A stretch of 40,867 bases of DNA from Gallionella sp. (GTDB lineage Bacteria > Pseudomonadota > Gammaproteobacteria > Burkholderiales > Gallionellaceae), in NCBI GenBank assembly GCA_030645535.1, contig JAUSNM010000012.1, forward strand, positions 1-40,867, given 5' to 3'. Made by a program: the position numbers and the translations under genes. This document shows positions 25,158 to 32,711 of the stretch, in pieces. Numbering within the stretch: the stretch's first letter is position 1; each line of letters opens with the position of its first letter. Under the pieces are notes generated by a model. That model saw only the letters and a program-made list of their open reading frames with translations. It was not told the DNA's origin and did not search any database.

Positions 25158-26420
25158 CTATGCGTGGCTCAGCAACTCTCCTGATCCGAATATATGCGAT
25201 AGTCTATGGGCATAGGATTTCAAGGTATATTCTTCAGCGCGCTTACGCGCATTTTGTGACATGCTAGCATATAAATCCGGGTTCGCTGCAATAAAGGCCA
25301 GTTTTTCAGCTACCGCAAACCCATCCCTTATTGGGACAATGAAACCCTCCTGTCCGTTTCGGATTACGCTACCGGTATTTTCCGTACAGATTACAGGCAA
25401 ACCATAAGCCAACGCTTCGTAAACCACAGTCGCGGATCCTTCGCAAATCGAGGGCAACACAAACACGTCAGCCCACATAAATTGCTGCAACATTTCTGAC
25501 CGCGGAATTGGCCCCACTAAATCAATGTATTCTCTGAGTTTCGACTCGGCCTGCGGCAGCACATTGATTGAACCAATCATCCTGAAATCAGCCTTACCTT
25601 TCAATTCCCTTGCAGCACTCAAGATATAGGGCGCGCCTTTGCGCAACCCGACTTCACCGACAGTAAGAACCTTCAACGGACCGCCTCGTAGCTTCCGGTC
25701 GATCCTTTCGATGTCCACATCGACGCCGTAAGGAATGACGCGGCATCTTTCAGCAGGCCCCCCCGATGCCGCAATACCATCTTTCACGAATTCGGATCCG
25801 CACAGAATCATGTCTGAATTATCCCATTCTTCCCGTTCACGTTTGGCAATTTCCTTGACGTGAACATCTTCAGGGAGAATATTCTGCCAATCCGGGAACG
25901 CCTCATGTTCCTCCTTCATTAAGCGTCGCTCGACCGCACATGGCGCAATGGTTTGCTCCATGACCGCAAATAAGCCATTGCGGCGCGCAGCCTGCAAAAG
26001 TTCCAAACCAGCAGTGTTAAATGTGTATATCGCCGTCGCATTGCCGAAACCCTGTTGAAGCACAAGCTCACAAAACCTTTTTCCTGCCCAGAGAAACTCG
26101 GCCGTCGATTCAGAAGGGTTATTAGCCTTCGCTAGCCGCCTGGCATACTCCCATCCGAATCGGGTGAACGAGGTAATAAGATTTCGCGGCACACCTTGCG
26201 GCACACGATTCAAAAGCCGCTTCACGCCCATTGGCCTGATGAATGCAGGCAATAAGTTCAGCAGCCGCACCCCCCCTACGGCACAAATATCCGTGTACAA
26301 GCGCTCCAACTGCCCTGAATCATGCAACATTCTAGGCACGGCATAATGCATACGCGCTCCCAGTTGAGCAACACAAACCCGGTGCACAAACAAGCTGTTA
26401 GACAATTTGCTCACAGTCAC
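25158..26420 (-). CDS. Glycosyltransferase family 4
   Basis: The 420-residue protein has a GT4 C-terminal domain: PLKVLTVGEVGLRKGAPYIL, VFVLPSICEGSATVVYEALA with the E-x7-E pair, and GLPVICTENTGSVI. Its N-terminal domain (AQLGARMHYAVPRMLHDSGQ, then AIYTFNTAGLELLQAAR) belongs to a less common GT4 branch. The start is GTG 26420, overlapping the TGA of the split glycosyltransferase in GTGA, so its translation is coupled to that gene's frame. If the G12 tract upstream is out of frame, ribosomes may not reach this start normally. A G7 run occurs at 26270-26276 near the 5' end. Confidence 0.87.
   Translation of the reverse strand: MTVSKLSNSLFVHRVCVAQLGARMHYAVPRMLHDSGQLERLYTDICAVGGVRLLNLLPAFIRPMGVKRLLNRVPQGVPRNLITSFTRFGWEYARRLAKANNPSESTAEFLWAGKRFCELVLQQGFGNATAIYTFNTAGLELLQAARRNGLFAVMEQTIAPCAVERRLMKEEHEAFPDWQNILPEDVHVKEIAKREREEWDNSDMILCGSEFVKDGIAASGGPAERCRVIPYGVDVDIERIDRKLRGGPLKVLTVGEVGLRKGAPYILSAARELKGKADFRMIGSINVLPQAESKLREYIDLVGPIPRSEMLQQFMWADVFVLPSICEGSATVVYEALAYGLPVICTENTGSVIRNGQEGFIVPIRDGFAVAEKLAFIAANPDLYASMSQNARKRAEEYTLKSYAHRLSHIFGSGELLSHA
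26270..26276 (-). repeat. G7 run near the 5' end of a glycosyltransferase gene
   Basis: Seven Gs on the coding strand encode part of AVGGVRLLN in the GT4 gene 25158-26420, about 145 nt after its start. The frame is intact as read. It is a third homopolymer in 1.5 kb with the G12 and G8 tracts. Confidence 0.7.
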
Positions 26421-27487
26421 TTTCTCAATGTTGAAATTCCATCCTGCACGGTTTCTTGTGCCCCCGATGGAATGATGGTTCTTGACTCAGGGTCAGGAGT
26501 AATGACAGACCGGATGTACTCCAACTGCAAGTTTGTGAACCTGCGGTATTTCCTGGATGTTGCCAGCGCGCCATTGTGCAAATGTTCCCAGGAATTTATG
26601 TTTTCAACAGCCATTTCCAGGCACTTCAGCAAACTGACTTTATCCCGGAATTCATACGAATAGCCGTTCCAGCCAGACTTTACGAAGCAGGAACTTCCTG
26701 TTCTTGTGGGCACGATGGCCGGGGTACCCAGATCAAAGCCCTCAATAACCGAGCCAGCCAGTGGCTCCTCCCACATAGCAGGGTTGACAACGAAATGCGC
26801 CTGTCTGTGCAGGTCAACGAACTTTTGATCGTCCAGTTTTCCATAAACCATATCGATATCAAACCCATTCTCTTGCAGCCTTGCCACTTGCCTCTCTATT
26901 CTTTCTCCCGCAGCATCGCATCGCACCACCAACTTGAGCATATTCTTTCTGTGGGTCAATTCGGACCAGGCATCCAGCAAGAAATGGAGCCCACGGTCGA
27001 AACTTGCTCGAGCTGCAAACATGAAAATGATTTTCCCTTTGCCAACCGACAGCCGCCGCGTATCTTTTTCCGATTCATAAATCAGATCTCTGTTGGCGGG
27101 GATGACCAATGAAGTACGGACCGAGATCCGGCCCCCAATCGCGCGCTCGAACAATTGATGCTGATGCGGCGACTGGAATAAAACCAGCACATTGTCGTCT
27201 TGCAAAAAGCGTTTTGCAGACTCGAGCCGAGCCATCCCTTCTTTTTCGGACAAGAGCGCATGCTTAGACTGAAACAATTCGGCAAGTGCCCAGAGCGCAT
27301 ATTTTTGCAGGCTGGCCGGCAGCCAACTGGTCATTCGAAAGAATAGTCGGAAACGCCCTGAATACCACAGTCGATTAGTCGGCATGGAATGCGAAAAAGG
27401 TTCGATGCCATGCGTACAGTTTGCACATCCCCCCCCCCCCGTCAGGCCCTGAACAAGCTGATCCGGAAGGATTGAGAAAAAATCCAA
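26417..27487 (-). CDS. Glycosyltransferase, C-terminal part (downstream of the G12 frameshift)
   Basis: This frame holds the last 336 residues of a GT4-type enzyme: CANCTHG right after the G-tract, GKGKIIFMFAARASFDRGLH as the interdomain segment, and NPAMWEEPLAGSVIEGFDLG with the donor-domain glutamates. Its first 20 codons (from ATG 27487) are the upstream gene read in the wrong frame, so this is not an independent gene start. With G11 in the tract it would join in frame with 27441-28043 to give a protein of about 530-540 residues. Its end overlaps the next GT4 start (GTGA). Confidence 0.8.
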   Translation of the reverse strand: MDFFSILPDQLVQGLTGGGGCANCTHGIEPFSHSMPTNRLWYSGRFRLFFRMTSWLPASLQKYALWALAELFQSKHALLSEKEGMARLESAKRFLQDDNVLVLFQSPHQHQLFERAIGGRISVRTSLVIPANRDLIYESEKDTRRLSVGKGKIIFMFAARASFDRGLHFLLDAWSELTHRKNMLKLVVRCDAAGERIERQVARLQENGFDIDMVYGKLDDQKFVDLHRQAHFVVNPAMWEEPLAGSVIEGFDLGTPAIVPTRTGSSCFVKSGWNGYSYEFRDKVSLLKCLEMAVENINSWEHLHNGALATSRKYRRFTNLQLEYIRSVITPDPESRTIIPSGAQETVQDGISTLRK

Positions 27488-28043
27488 GGTGGCATACCGA
27501 CGAATGTTCCGTCGGGATAAATATGACCGGTTTACCGAAACGGAGACAGGCCTGCCAGATGATCATCCCAGTCGATATCCAGTTGATCAAAATAATGGAG
27601 CCAACCCTCTCCTTTTCGAAAATGTTCAGCAACATGTCTTCAATAACCCTGGCTTCCTTTGGGTAGGACAATCCATGAGCATTCGCCTCACGCTCCATTT
27701 GGAAAACCCTCTTTTTATCATCCAGGTGGAGCACATATATATTTCCGTGTGTGTTTTCAATCTTGTTCTGCCCCCCCCAAACAAAATAAATTTCCACCAG
27801 GTTTAGCCCCATACTCCTGAGAAGAAGCAAATAGTTTCTTTGCCATATTTCCAATCCTGAAACTCGATTGTCGTCACCTTGCCCTGGAGGTTTTCCGTAA
27901 AGGGTCACGCAAACTTTGCTACCGACACCATTGATCACCAGCTTTCTCCGTTTGAGTTGCCCCACCGCACTGCTGAATTTATCCCTAATGATCTTACCGC
28001 CACCCACCCCGACTTCCATAGCAGGTGCTACGCTCCCCCACAT
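27375..28043 (-). CDS. Glycosyltransferase, N-terminal part (upstream of the G12 frameshift)
   Basis: This frame holds the N-terminal acceptor domain: SKVCVTLYGKPPGQGDDNRV, IILINWISTGMIIWQACLRF, then PVIFIPTEHSSVCHLGFFL and SGSACSGPDGG up to the G12 tract. The cysteine motif C-x-GP-x(n)-C-x2-C, common in GT4 enzymes of this type, is completed only by the other frame (CANC) beyond the tract. As read, the frame continues for 18 codons of nonsense (MCKLYAWHRTFFAFHAD) and stops at 27375. ATG 28043 sits against a GAGGA. ATG 28019 with GGGGGAG about 12 nt upstream is an alternative start. It follows the methyltransferase gene by 3 nt. Confidence 0.8.
   Translation of the reverse strand: MWGSVAPAMEVGVGGGKIIRDKFSSAVGQLKRRKLVINGVGSKVCVTLYGKPPGQGDDNRVSGLEIWQRNYLLLLRSMGLNLVEIYFVWGGQNKIENTHGNIYVLHLDDKKRVFQMEREANAHGLSYPKEARVIEDMLLNIFEKERVGSIILINWISTGMIIWQACLRFGKPVIFIPTEHSSVCHLGFFLNPSGSACSGPDGGGGMCKLYAWHRTFFAFHAD
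27429..27440 (-). repeat. G12 homopolymer that splits a glycosyltransferase gene
   Basis: Twelve Gs on the coding strand follow GAC of the upstream frame. GAC plus G12 leads to ATG TGC AAA in frame with the upstream half and an early stop. A count of 8, 11 or 14 Gs would give GGA TGT GCA AAC TGT and restore the full enzyme. This is the classical form of a slipped-strand contingency tract. A homopolymer sequencing error is the alternative and cannot be excluded here. Confidence 0.85.
27771..27778 (-). repeat. G8 run in the glycosyltransferase N-terminal domain
   Basis: Eight Gs encode part of VWGGQNK. Protein similarity appears continuous on both sides, so the frame is probably correct at G8. 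It lies 330 nt upstream of the G12 tract in the same gene. Confidence 0.7.
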
Positions 28044-28046
28044 TCC

Positions 28047-28802
28047 TCAAACTGAGGAAGATTGCTGGTCATCTTTACTTATCCGTCCAAACGCGAATAG
28101 TGATGGCTTCATAAACCGGGGAGCAAATCGCTGATGTAAAACACCCAGGAAATAGGCGATCTTTGAAAATGAGAGGTACGTTGGCTCGGCATCATGTCCA
28201 TACACAACACAAGCAAATCCGCTGTCCTTCATGGTATTCCTCAATTTCCGGACACTGTTGCATTTGTAAACAGTTGGAAAGACATCCTCATCACTCCTTC
28301 CCTCCTGAACGACAGATGTCACTTTCGAGTGGTATCTGTTTGGAATAAGGGTCGCGGCTATCGCAATATAGCTCCATCGATTTGGAGTTCGTAAGCACAA
28401 GTAACCACCATCTTTCAGAACACGGCGAATTTCCCTGAAAAGGCGATCCGTATCTTCAATGTGCTCCAATACGTTGTCGCAGACAATTAGATCCACGGAA
28501 TTGCTCTGAACAGGCCATGAATCACCTTCTATGAGAAGAAACTGATCCAGGAAGGGATTGTCTCGGGCACCGTTATCAACATCGATTCCGATCACTTTGG
28601 CGACTTTTCCTTTGAGAATTCTCAGACTCCTGCGAACGGGCACTGGATCTTCACTGTATGCGCCTCGTCCGCAGCCAACATCAAGGACGACAAAAGAGGG
28701 ATCAAGAAGCGAATTGACCCTGTTAAAGAACGCCACCGTTCCATCAACATCTGTGAAGCCGCCGAATCTCGCTTCTGGATAAAATATTTCTTTGTAGTTC
28801 AC
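28047..28802 (-). CDS. Class I SAM-dependent methyltransferase
   Basis: The protein has the Methyltransf_11 core: FVVLDVGCGRGAYSEDPV (motif I), KVIGIDVDNGARDNPF, VDLIVCDNVLEHIEDTDRLF and KDGGYLCLRTPNRWSYI. The N-terminus NYKEIFYPEARFGGFTDVDG is that of a subgroup common in polysaccharide loci. I prefer GTG 28802 because AGAGGA lies 7 nt upstream. The ATG at 28826 has no ribosome site and adds 8 residues. The acceptor is unknown. It is 3 nt from the split glycosyltransferase, so they are cotranscribed. Confidence 0.85.
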   Translation of the reverse strand: MNYKEIFYPEARFGGFTDVDGTVAFFNRVNSLLDPSFVVLDVGCGRGAYSEDPVPVRRSLRILKGKVAKVIGIDVDNGARDNPFLDQFLLIEGDSWPVQSNSVDLIVCDNVLEHIEDTDRLFREIRRVLKDGGYLCLRTPNRWSYIAIAATLIPNRYHSKVTSVVQEGRSDEDVFPTVYKCNSVRKLRNTMKDSGFACVVYGHDAEPTYLSFSKIAYFLGVLHQRFAPRFMKPSLFAFGRISKDDQQSSSV

Positions 28803-28941
28803 TGTAGAATCCTCTGCATGGTGCATGTAAGTTAATGTACACCTGGTTCATGACGGAATCGGCACTGCCTGATTAATATACTTAACGATCCTGGCCGGAC
28901 ACTACGGAATCCGATACCTTGGTAATTGCTGGGATTGCCCA

Positions 28942-30135
28942 TTAGCGCATTCCTGCCCCGGATTCGTGAACTGGAGATTTCAAGCTCCATTGCTCGACAG
29001 CAAAAAAACACAACAAACCAGCCAACAGTGACACCATTACACCCAGCGCCGTCGGAGCCAGTGTCTCCATGGAAATTCCCAAAGCGACAATTGCTGATTT
29101 ATATAATAGTAAAACGGGGACATGTATCGCATAAAGCGAATAGCTAAATACCCCCACTTTCGCCAGGAACCTCCCCGGAATACCGTCTAAGAACTCCTTT
29201 CCCCTGCGGGTCGTGCTCCAGCTTACTAATCCACCAAACGCCACTGCAGTACAAATGGTTGTCACCGAGTCGTAAAAAAAGGTATCGACCATTTGTTTAT
29301 ATGCAAATTTTCCCAACAACACAAGGACAATCGCAGTCAGTGCCGACAACAGGGAAATTCGATAAAACCCAGCTGGGAGGCTGCTTCTGCCCGCATTAAC
29401 TTCTGCTAAATAGAACCCCAACGTCCAGGTAAACCAATATGACAAAAATACAGGACCAATTCCGTAAGGGGCAGGGAGTCGTTGCCTGACACCCAGCAGA
29501 TCATCAATAAATATATAAGCCAAACTGACAAGCAGAGTAAAAATGAGGGTGCGTTTGGCGTCAAATTTGCGCGACAGGTAATAGAGAATCGGGTAAACGG
29601 CATAAAGATGCATCTCAAGAGACAGTGTCCATAAAACGCCATTGCTGCCGAATGTCGGCGCAAGCAAACCCTGCAAAGACAACAGGTTCGCCAGAAAAGT
29701 GAACAAAGTGCGATCCTGGTTGTTGTCTAACTGAACAAGTCCGTTCGAAATAACCAACGAATCCACCAGAACCGTAACGCACAATGCGGCAAAATAAACC
29801 GGATATATTCGAACAAAGCGGCGCAATGCGAACGCCTTCACAACTAGCGGTGTATCCGTATTTTCCGCCAAATTATGTGCGCCACGATAATGAATGCAAT
29901 ATCCGCTCAAAACGAAGAAAAGATAGACGCCCAGATACCCGAAGAGTGTGGGTGCACTGAGGTAACCCAGCCACGCATTTGGTTCGAATCCAAGACCATA
30001 TTTAGCCCACGTCGCTGAAGTCCCGACCCACAACATGCCTTTGGCATGCAGTAGGACAACAGCCAAAGCAGCCGCACCTCGCAAAGAGTCAATCGCGTTG
30101 GCGCGCCCCATAATGCGGTTCATTCGAACAATCAT
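28942..30135 (-). CDS. Acyltransferase family 3 membrane protein (OafA-like)
   Basis: The 397-residue protein has about ten TM helices. Near the N-terminus it carries AIDSLRGAAALAVVLLHAKG with the catalytic-type His. Further on are LSGYCIHYRG, the RRFVRIYPVYFAAL motif and GVLWTLSLEMHLYAVYPIL. Such enzymes O-acylate, usually O-acetylate, sugars of extracellular polysaccharides at the inner membrane. There is no fused SGNH domain. The ATG at 30135 has GGGGGAACTT upstream, a strong site. The 139 nt between it and the methyltransferase start hold no gene I can see. Confidence 0.9.
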   Translation of the reverse strand: MIVRMNRIMGRANAIDSLRGAAALAVVLLHAKGMLWVGTSATWAKYGLGFEPNAWLGYLSAPTLFGYLGVYLFFVLSGYCIHYRGAHNLAENTDTPLVVKAFALRRFVRIYPVYFAALCVTVLVDSLVISNGLVQLDNNQDRTLFTFLANLLSLQGLLAPTFGSNGVLWTLSLEMHLYAVYPILYYLSRKFDAKRTLIFTLLVSLAYIFIDDLLGVRQRLPAPYGIGPVFLSYWFTWTLGFYLAEVNAGRSSLPAGFYRISLLSALTAIVLVLLGKFAYKQMVDTFFYDSVTTICTAVAFGGLVSWSTTRRGKEFLDGIPGRFLAKVGVFSYSLYAIHVPVLLLYKSAIVALGISMETLAPTALGVMVSLLAGLLCFFAVEQWSLKSPVHESGAGMR

Positions 30136-30186
30136 AAGTTCCCCCTAGATCGACAGCGAGCCATTAAGTTGAAGCAACTTCTTTAC

Positions 30187-31500
30187 TCATGCCCTTTGTC
30201 TGGTTGCAGTTGAAGTTAAGCGTGCCGTTCCCGGTCGAGAAGAAAGTTTAATGATCATCGTTATGATGAGAAAATAAATAAGCATGGGAATGAATGCCGC
30301 CGCCACACCCTGGGACGCCAGCCAATGGCTCCCTGCGAGAATGGTGATGAACTGGGCGCGTTTCAATATAGAGGATACGTCGACGAACCGACGGCCCATT
30401 GCGAATCCGAGTGCAAACCATAAAAACGGAGCCAAAAAACCAAGCTCCATGAAAGTTTCAGCAACGCCACCCGCGGCGGCGCCCGAAGAAAGTTGCCATC
30501 CCAAGACCTGTGGCATGAGGCTCGGTGTCCAGGGAAACAACCCTTGCCCCAAATTGGGCTTGTCCGGCCATAAATATCTCGGAATAAAGTGGGTCAACAA
30601 CGACAAGTATCCTGTCCCATATTGGTAATTTCCCAGTGCAGTGGCCGTAGCCACCATACCCATGTGATAAAGCGCTTCGTTGTCCCCATCTTGCTTGCTC
30701 TTCTCAACGGTTACCGACTCGATCGAGAGCGCCTGGACGGACTCCTCATTCCAGGCATGCATACCCCCTTCGCTATAATTTCGAACTAAGGGAAAAACCA
30801 GCATCGCAGCGCCTATCACCAGGATTGACGTTACCAGTACAAGTTTCTTCGGCTTAGTCGCCTGCATCAGACCAAATCCATAAACCACCATTATAATGAT
30901 AGGAAAAGTAGGCCCCCTTCGTGCGGTAAGAAAAAAAACATAGGTTAGCCCAAAGCACAGAGCAAACAGAATCAATTTATGCAAATATGATTGATACCTC
31001 TTATCTTTGACGATTGCGATGACGCACGCCAGAATTCCGGGGTACCCGATGTGATAAAGCATGTACACATATGCTGAAGTCCCCTCATAGTCATATTTCT
31101 CGTCTCTGAAGTCGACAAATTGCATGGAAACAATCGCAACCAATGCGGCAAAAATCCCAAAGCCCCACATTCTCGCGTAATTCAAGGAAGGTTCCTTGTC
31201 GATTATTCGTACTCTGTTGCCCCCTTTTTTCAAGGCCAATTTCCAGCCATGCAGGAATGCCAGAAAACAGACTAGCGCCAGCGCCTGGCCCAGCTCGAAC
31301 ATCCAGGGCTTAAGCAAGTAATCCAGATTAGTTGCCACAACATAGGTTTGAAAAACATAAAAATACCCGAACATCAGGCTGAAAAGAAACGGAGCCCCAT
31401 AAATATTCTTGTCGGTTACATAGCTGTGCACAACGGTGCGGACAATCACCAACAGGGTAGCCATCCACAACATCCAGAATACCGTAAGATCATCAGCCAT
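30187..31500 (-). CDS. Wzy-like oligosaccharide repeat-unit polymerase
   Basis: The 437-residue protein has about eleven TM helices and a large periplasmic loop with GNYQYGTGYLSLLTHFIPRY and LWPDKPNLGQGLF. Both motifs recur in Wzy/oligosaccharide repeat-unit polymerases, as does TARRGPTFPIIIMVV. These polymerise undecaprenyl-linked repeat units in the periplasm. The WEC-type core shared with O-antigen ligases (seen in 11232-12752) is not present, so the two are different families. ATG 31500 has GGAGTTTCGA upstream and overlaps the end of a 32-codon ORF. Confidence 0.85.
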   Translation of the reverse strand: MADDLTVFWMLWMATLLVIVRTVVHSYVTDKNIYGAPFLFSLMFGYFYVFQTYVVATNLDYLLKPWMFELGQALALVCFLAFLHGWKLALKKGGNRVRIIDKEPSLNYARMWGFGIFAALVAIVSMQFVDFRDEKYDYEGTSAYVYMLYHIGYPGILACVIAIVKDKRYQSYLHKLILFALCFGLTYVFFLTARRGPTFPIIIMVVYGFGLMQATKPKKLVLVTSILVIGAAMLVFPLVRNYSEGGMHAWNEESVQALSIESVTVEKSKQDGDNEALYHMGMVATATALGNYQYGTGYLSLLTHFIPRYLWPDKPNLGQGLFPWTPSLMPQVLGWQLSSGAAAGGVAETFMELGFLAPFLWFALGFAMGRRFVDVSSILKRAQFITILAGSHWLASQGVAAAFIPMLIYFLIITMIIKLSSRPGTARLTSTATRQRA

Positions 31501-31591
31501 TCGAAACTCCGTAATAGCGCAAGCGACGACGCAATCGATTCATGCCAGCGCGCAGGGCGCGCTGCACAAGCTGCCTTGAAAAACCATACAT
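31493..31591 (-). CDS. Possible small Arg-rich leader ORF coupled to the polymerase gene
   Basis: A 32-codon ORF starts at ATG 31591 with AAGG about 9 nt upstream. It begins MYGFSRQLVQRALRAGMNRL, continues with an Arg-rich stretch, and ends 8 nt inside the polymerase gene in a different frame. I do not recognise it. It could be a real small peptide, a translational coupler, or the remains of a lost gene. Support is only the start, ribosome site and overlap. Confidence 0.35.
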   Translation of the reverse strand: MYGFSRQLVQRALRAGMNRLRRRLRYYGVSNG

Positions 31592-31610
31592 ATCGAACTA
31601 CCTTTTAGTA

Positions 31611-32711
31611 TTAAAGTATCAACTCTCGCCATCGTATGGACAGCACTTCAACCCCATAGCGGCTTTTTGCCCATCTGGAAAGCCTTTGTTGATCAATTTC
31701 GCCATTGCGCAATTTGTAAGCCATGGAATGCACCGCGGCCACAAAATCCGCATTGTTGATCGGTGTCACCATAACATCCGGGTTATCTTCCAGGAGCGAA
31801 GCGATACCACCTGCGTTCATGGCAACGAAAGGTACGCCATGCTGCACCGCTTCCAGGAGAACCAGAGGGAGCCCTTCGACCCTGCTGGGCAGTAGCACCA
31901 AGTCAGTGTTATCCAGCAGGCTCAAATCATTGTGATCATAAGCGCCATGCAGCGCTACCTGATTCTCCAAGCCCTGCTCCCTGACAAACCCACGCAAAGA
32001 TTCAAGCATCGGGTCGTCAGGATAATCCGCTCCGTATACGTCGAGACGGGCAGGAGCCAAAGGAAACTGATTTGCAATTTTGGACCATTCACGTACCAGC
32101 CAGTCGGGTTGCTTGTGTTTTACCAGACGTCCAAAATAGGCGACTCGTAATTCCCGTTTCTCAGGAGGACTAGCGAACTTTCGTTCGGCAACTGGATACT
32201 CGGTTGAGAAGAAAGGAATAACGCATATCCGGCAAGGGCCGACCGCATCAACTACCCGCTCAGCAATAGTTTCAGTAGGCGCAATGATCATATCCATTGA
32301 ACTTGCAACCCGCGCCATCATGCTTCCAGACTTGGGCGCTTCGATAAGTTCATGGTATATGCATATCCCATCCTTATGAAGAAACCGCCGCATCCACAAA
32401 TGCATGCGCCCATGCCCATGACAATACAGAACATCAAAATTTCTTTTCAGACGAAACGGCCAGGTCATTAGTGCTTCCGCCTTGGCCAGTCTCGACTGAT
32501 TTCGCATAGCAGTAAAAGTAGGAAGCACCACCCGCACCCCTGCGTCCCGCAGGTCATCCAAGGCACTGGCTGGCCAGTTCGAAGCCGAGGCCGCAACGGT
32601 GACCTCGGCACCTGCCGCCCTCAACACCCTGCTCAGCATGGTCACATGAGTTTGCACGCCTCCTACAGCCAACCCACCGCTGATCAGCACACGTAGTGCC
32701 TTAGCCGCCAT
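31611..32711 (-). CDS. Glycosyltransferase family 4
   Basis: The 366-residue protein starts MAAKALRVLISGGLAVGGVQ, the glycine loop with VQTH typical of GT4. It has LRVAYFGRLVKHKQPDWLVR and LVLLPSRVEGLPLVLLEAVQ with paired glutamates. The open frame extends further to 32837 but that part is the ABC-transporter end read in another frame. ATG 32711 overlaps the transporter stop by 11 nt, which implies translational coupling. Sugar specificity is unknown. Confidence 0.9.
   Translation of the reverse strand: MAAKALRVLISGGLAVGGVQTHVTMLSRVLRAAGAEVTVAASASNWPASALDDLRDAGVRVVLPTFTAMRNQSRLAKAEALMTWPFRLKRNFDVLYCHGHGRMHLWMRRFLHKDGICIYHELIEAPKSGSMMARVASSMDMIIAPTETIAERVVDAVGPCRICVIPFFSTEYPVAERKFASPPEKRELRVAYFGRLVKHKQPDWLVREWSKIANQFPLAPARLDVYGADYPDDPMLESLRGFVREQGLENQVALHGAYDHNDLSLLDNTDLVLLPSRVEGLPLVLLEAVQHGVPFVAMNAGGIASLLEDNPDVMVTPINNADFVAAVHSMAYKLRNGEIDQQRLSRWAKSRYGVEVLSIRWRELIL

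Noticed and set aside
27429-27440. Treating the G12 frameshift as a simple dead gene
   Set aside because: Both halves are otherwise intact and the only defect is in a long homopolymer, which favours phase variation or a read error over established decay.
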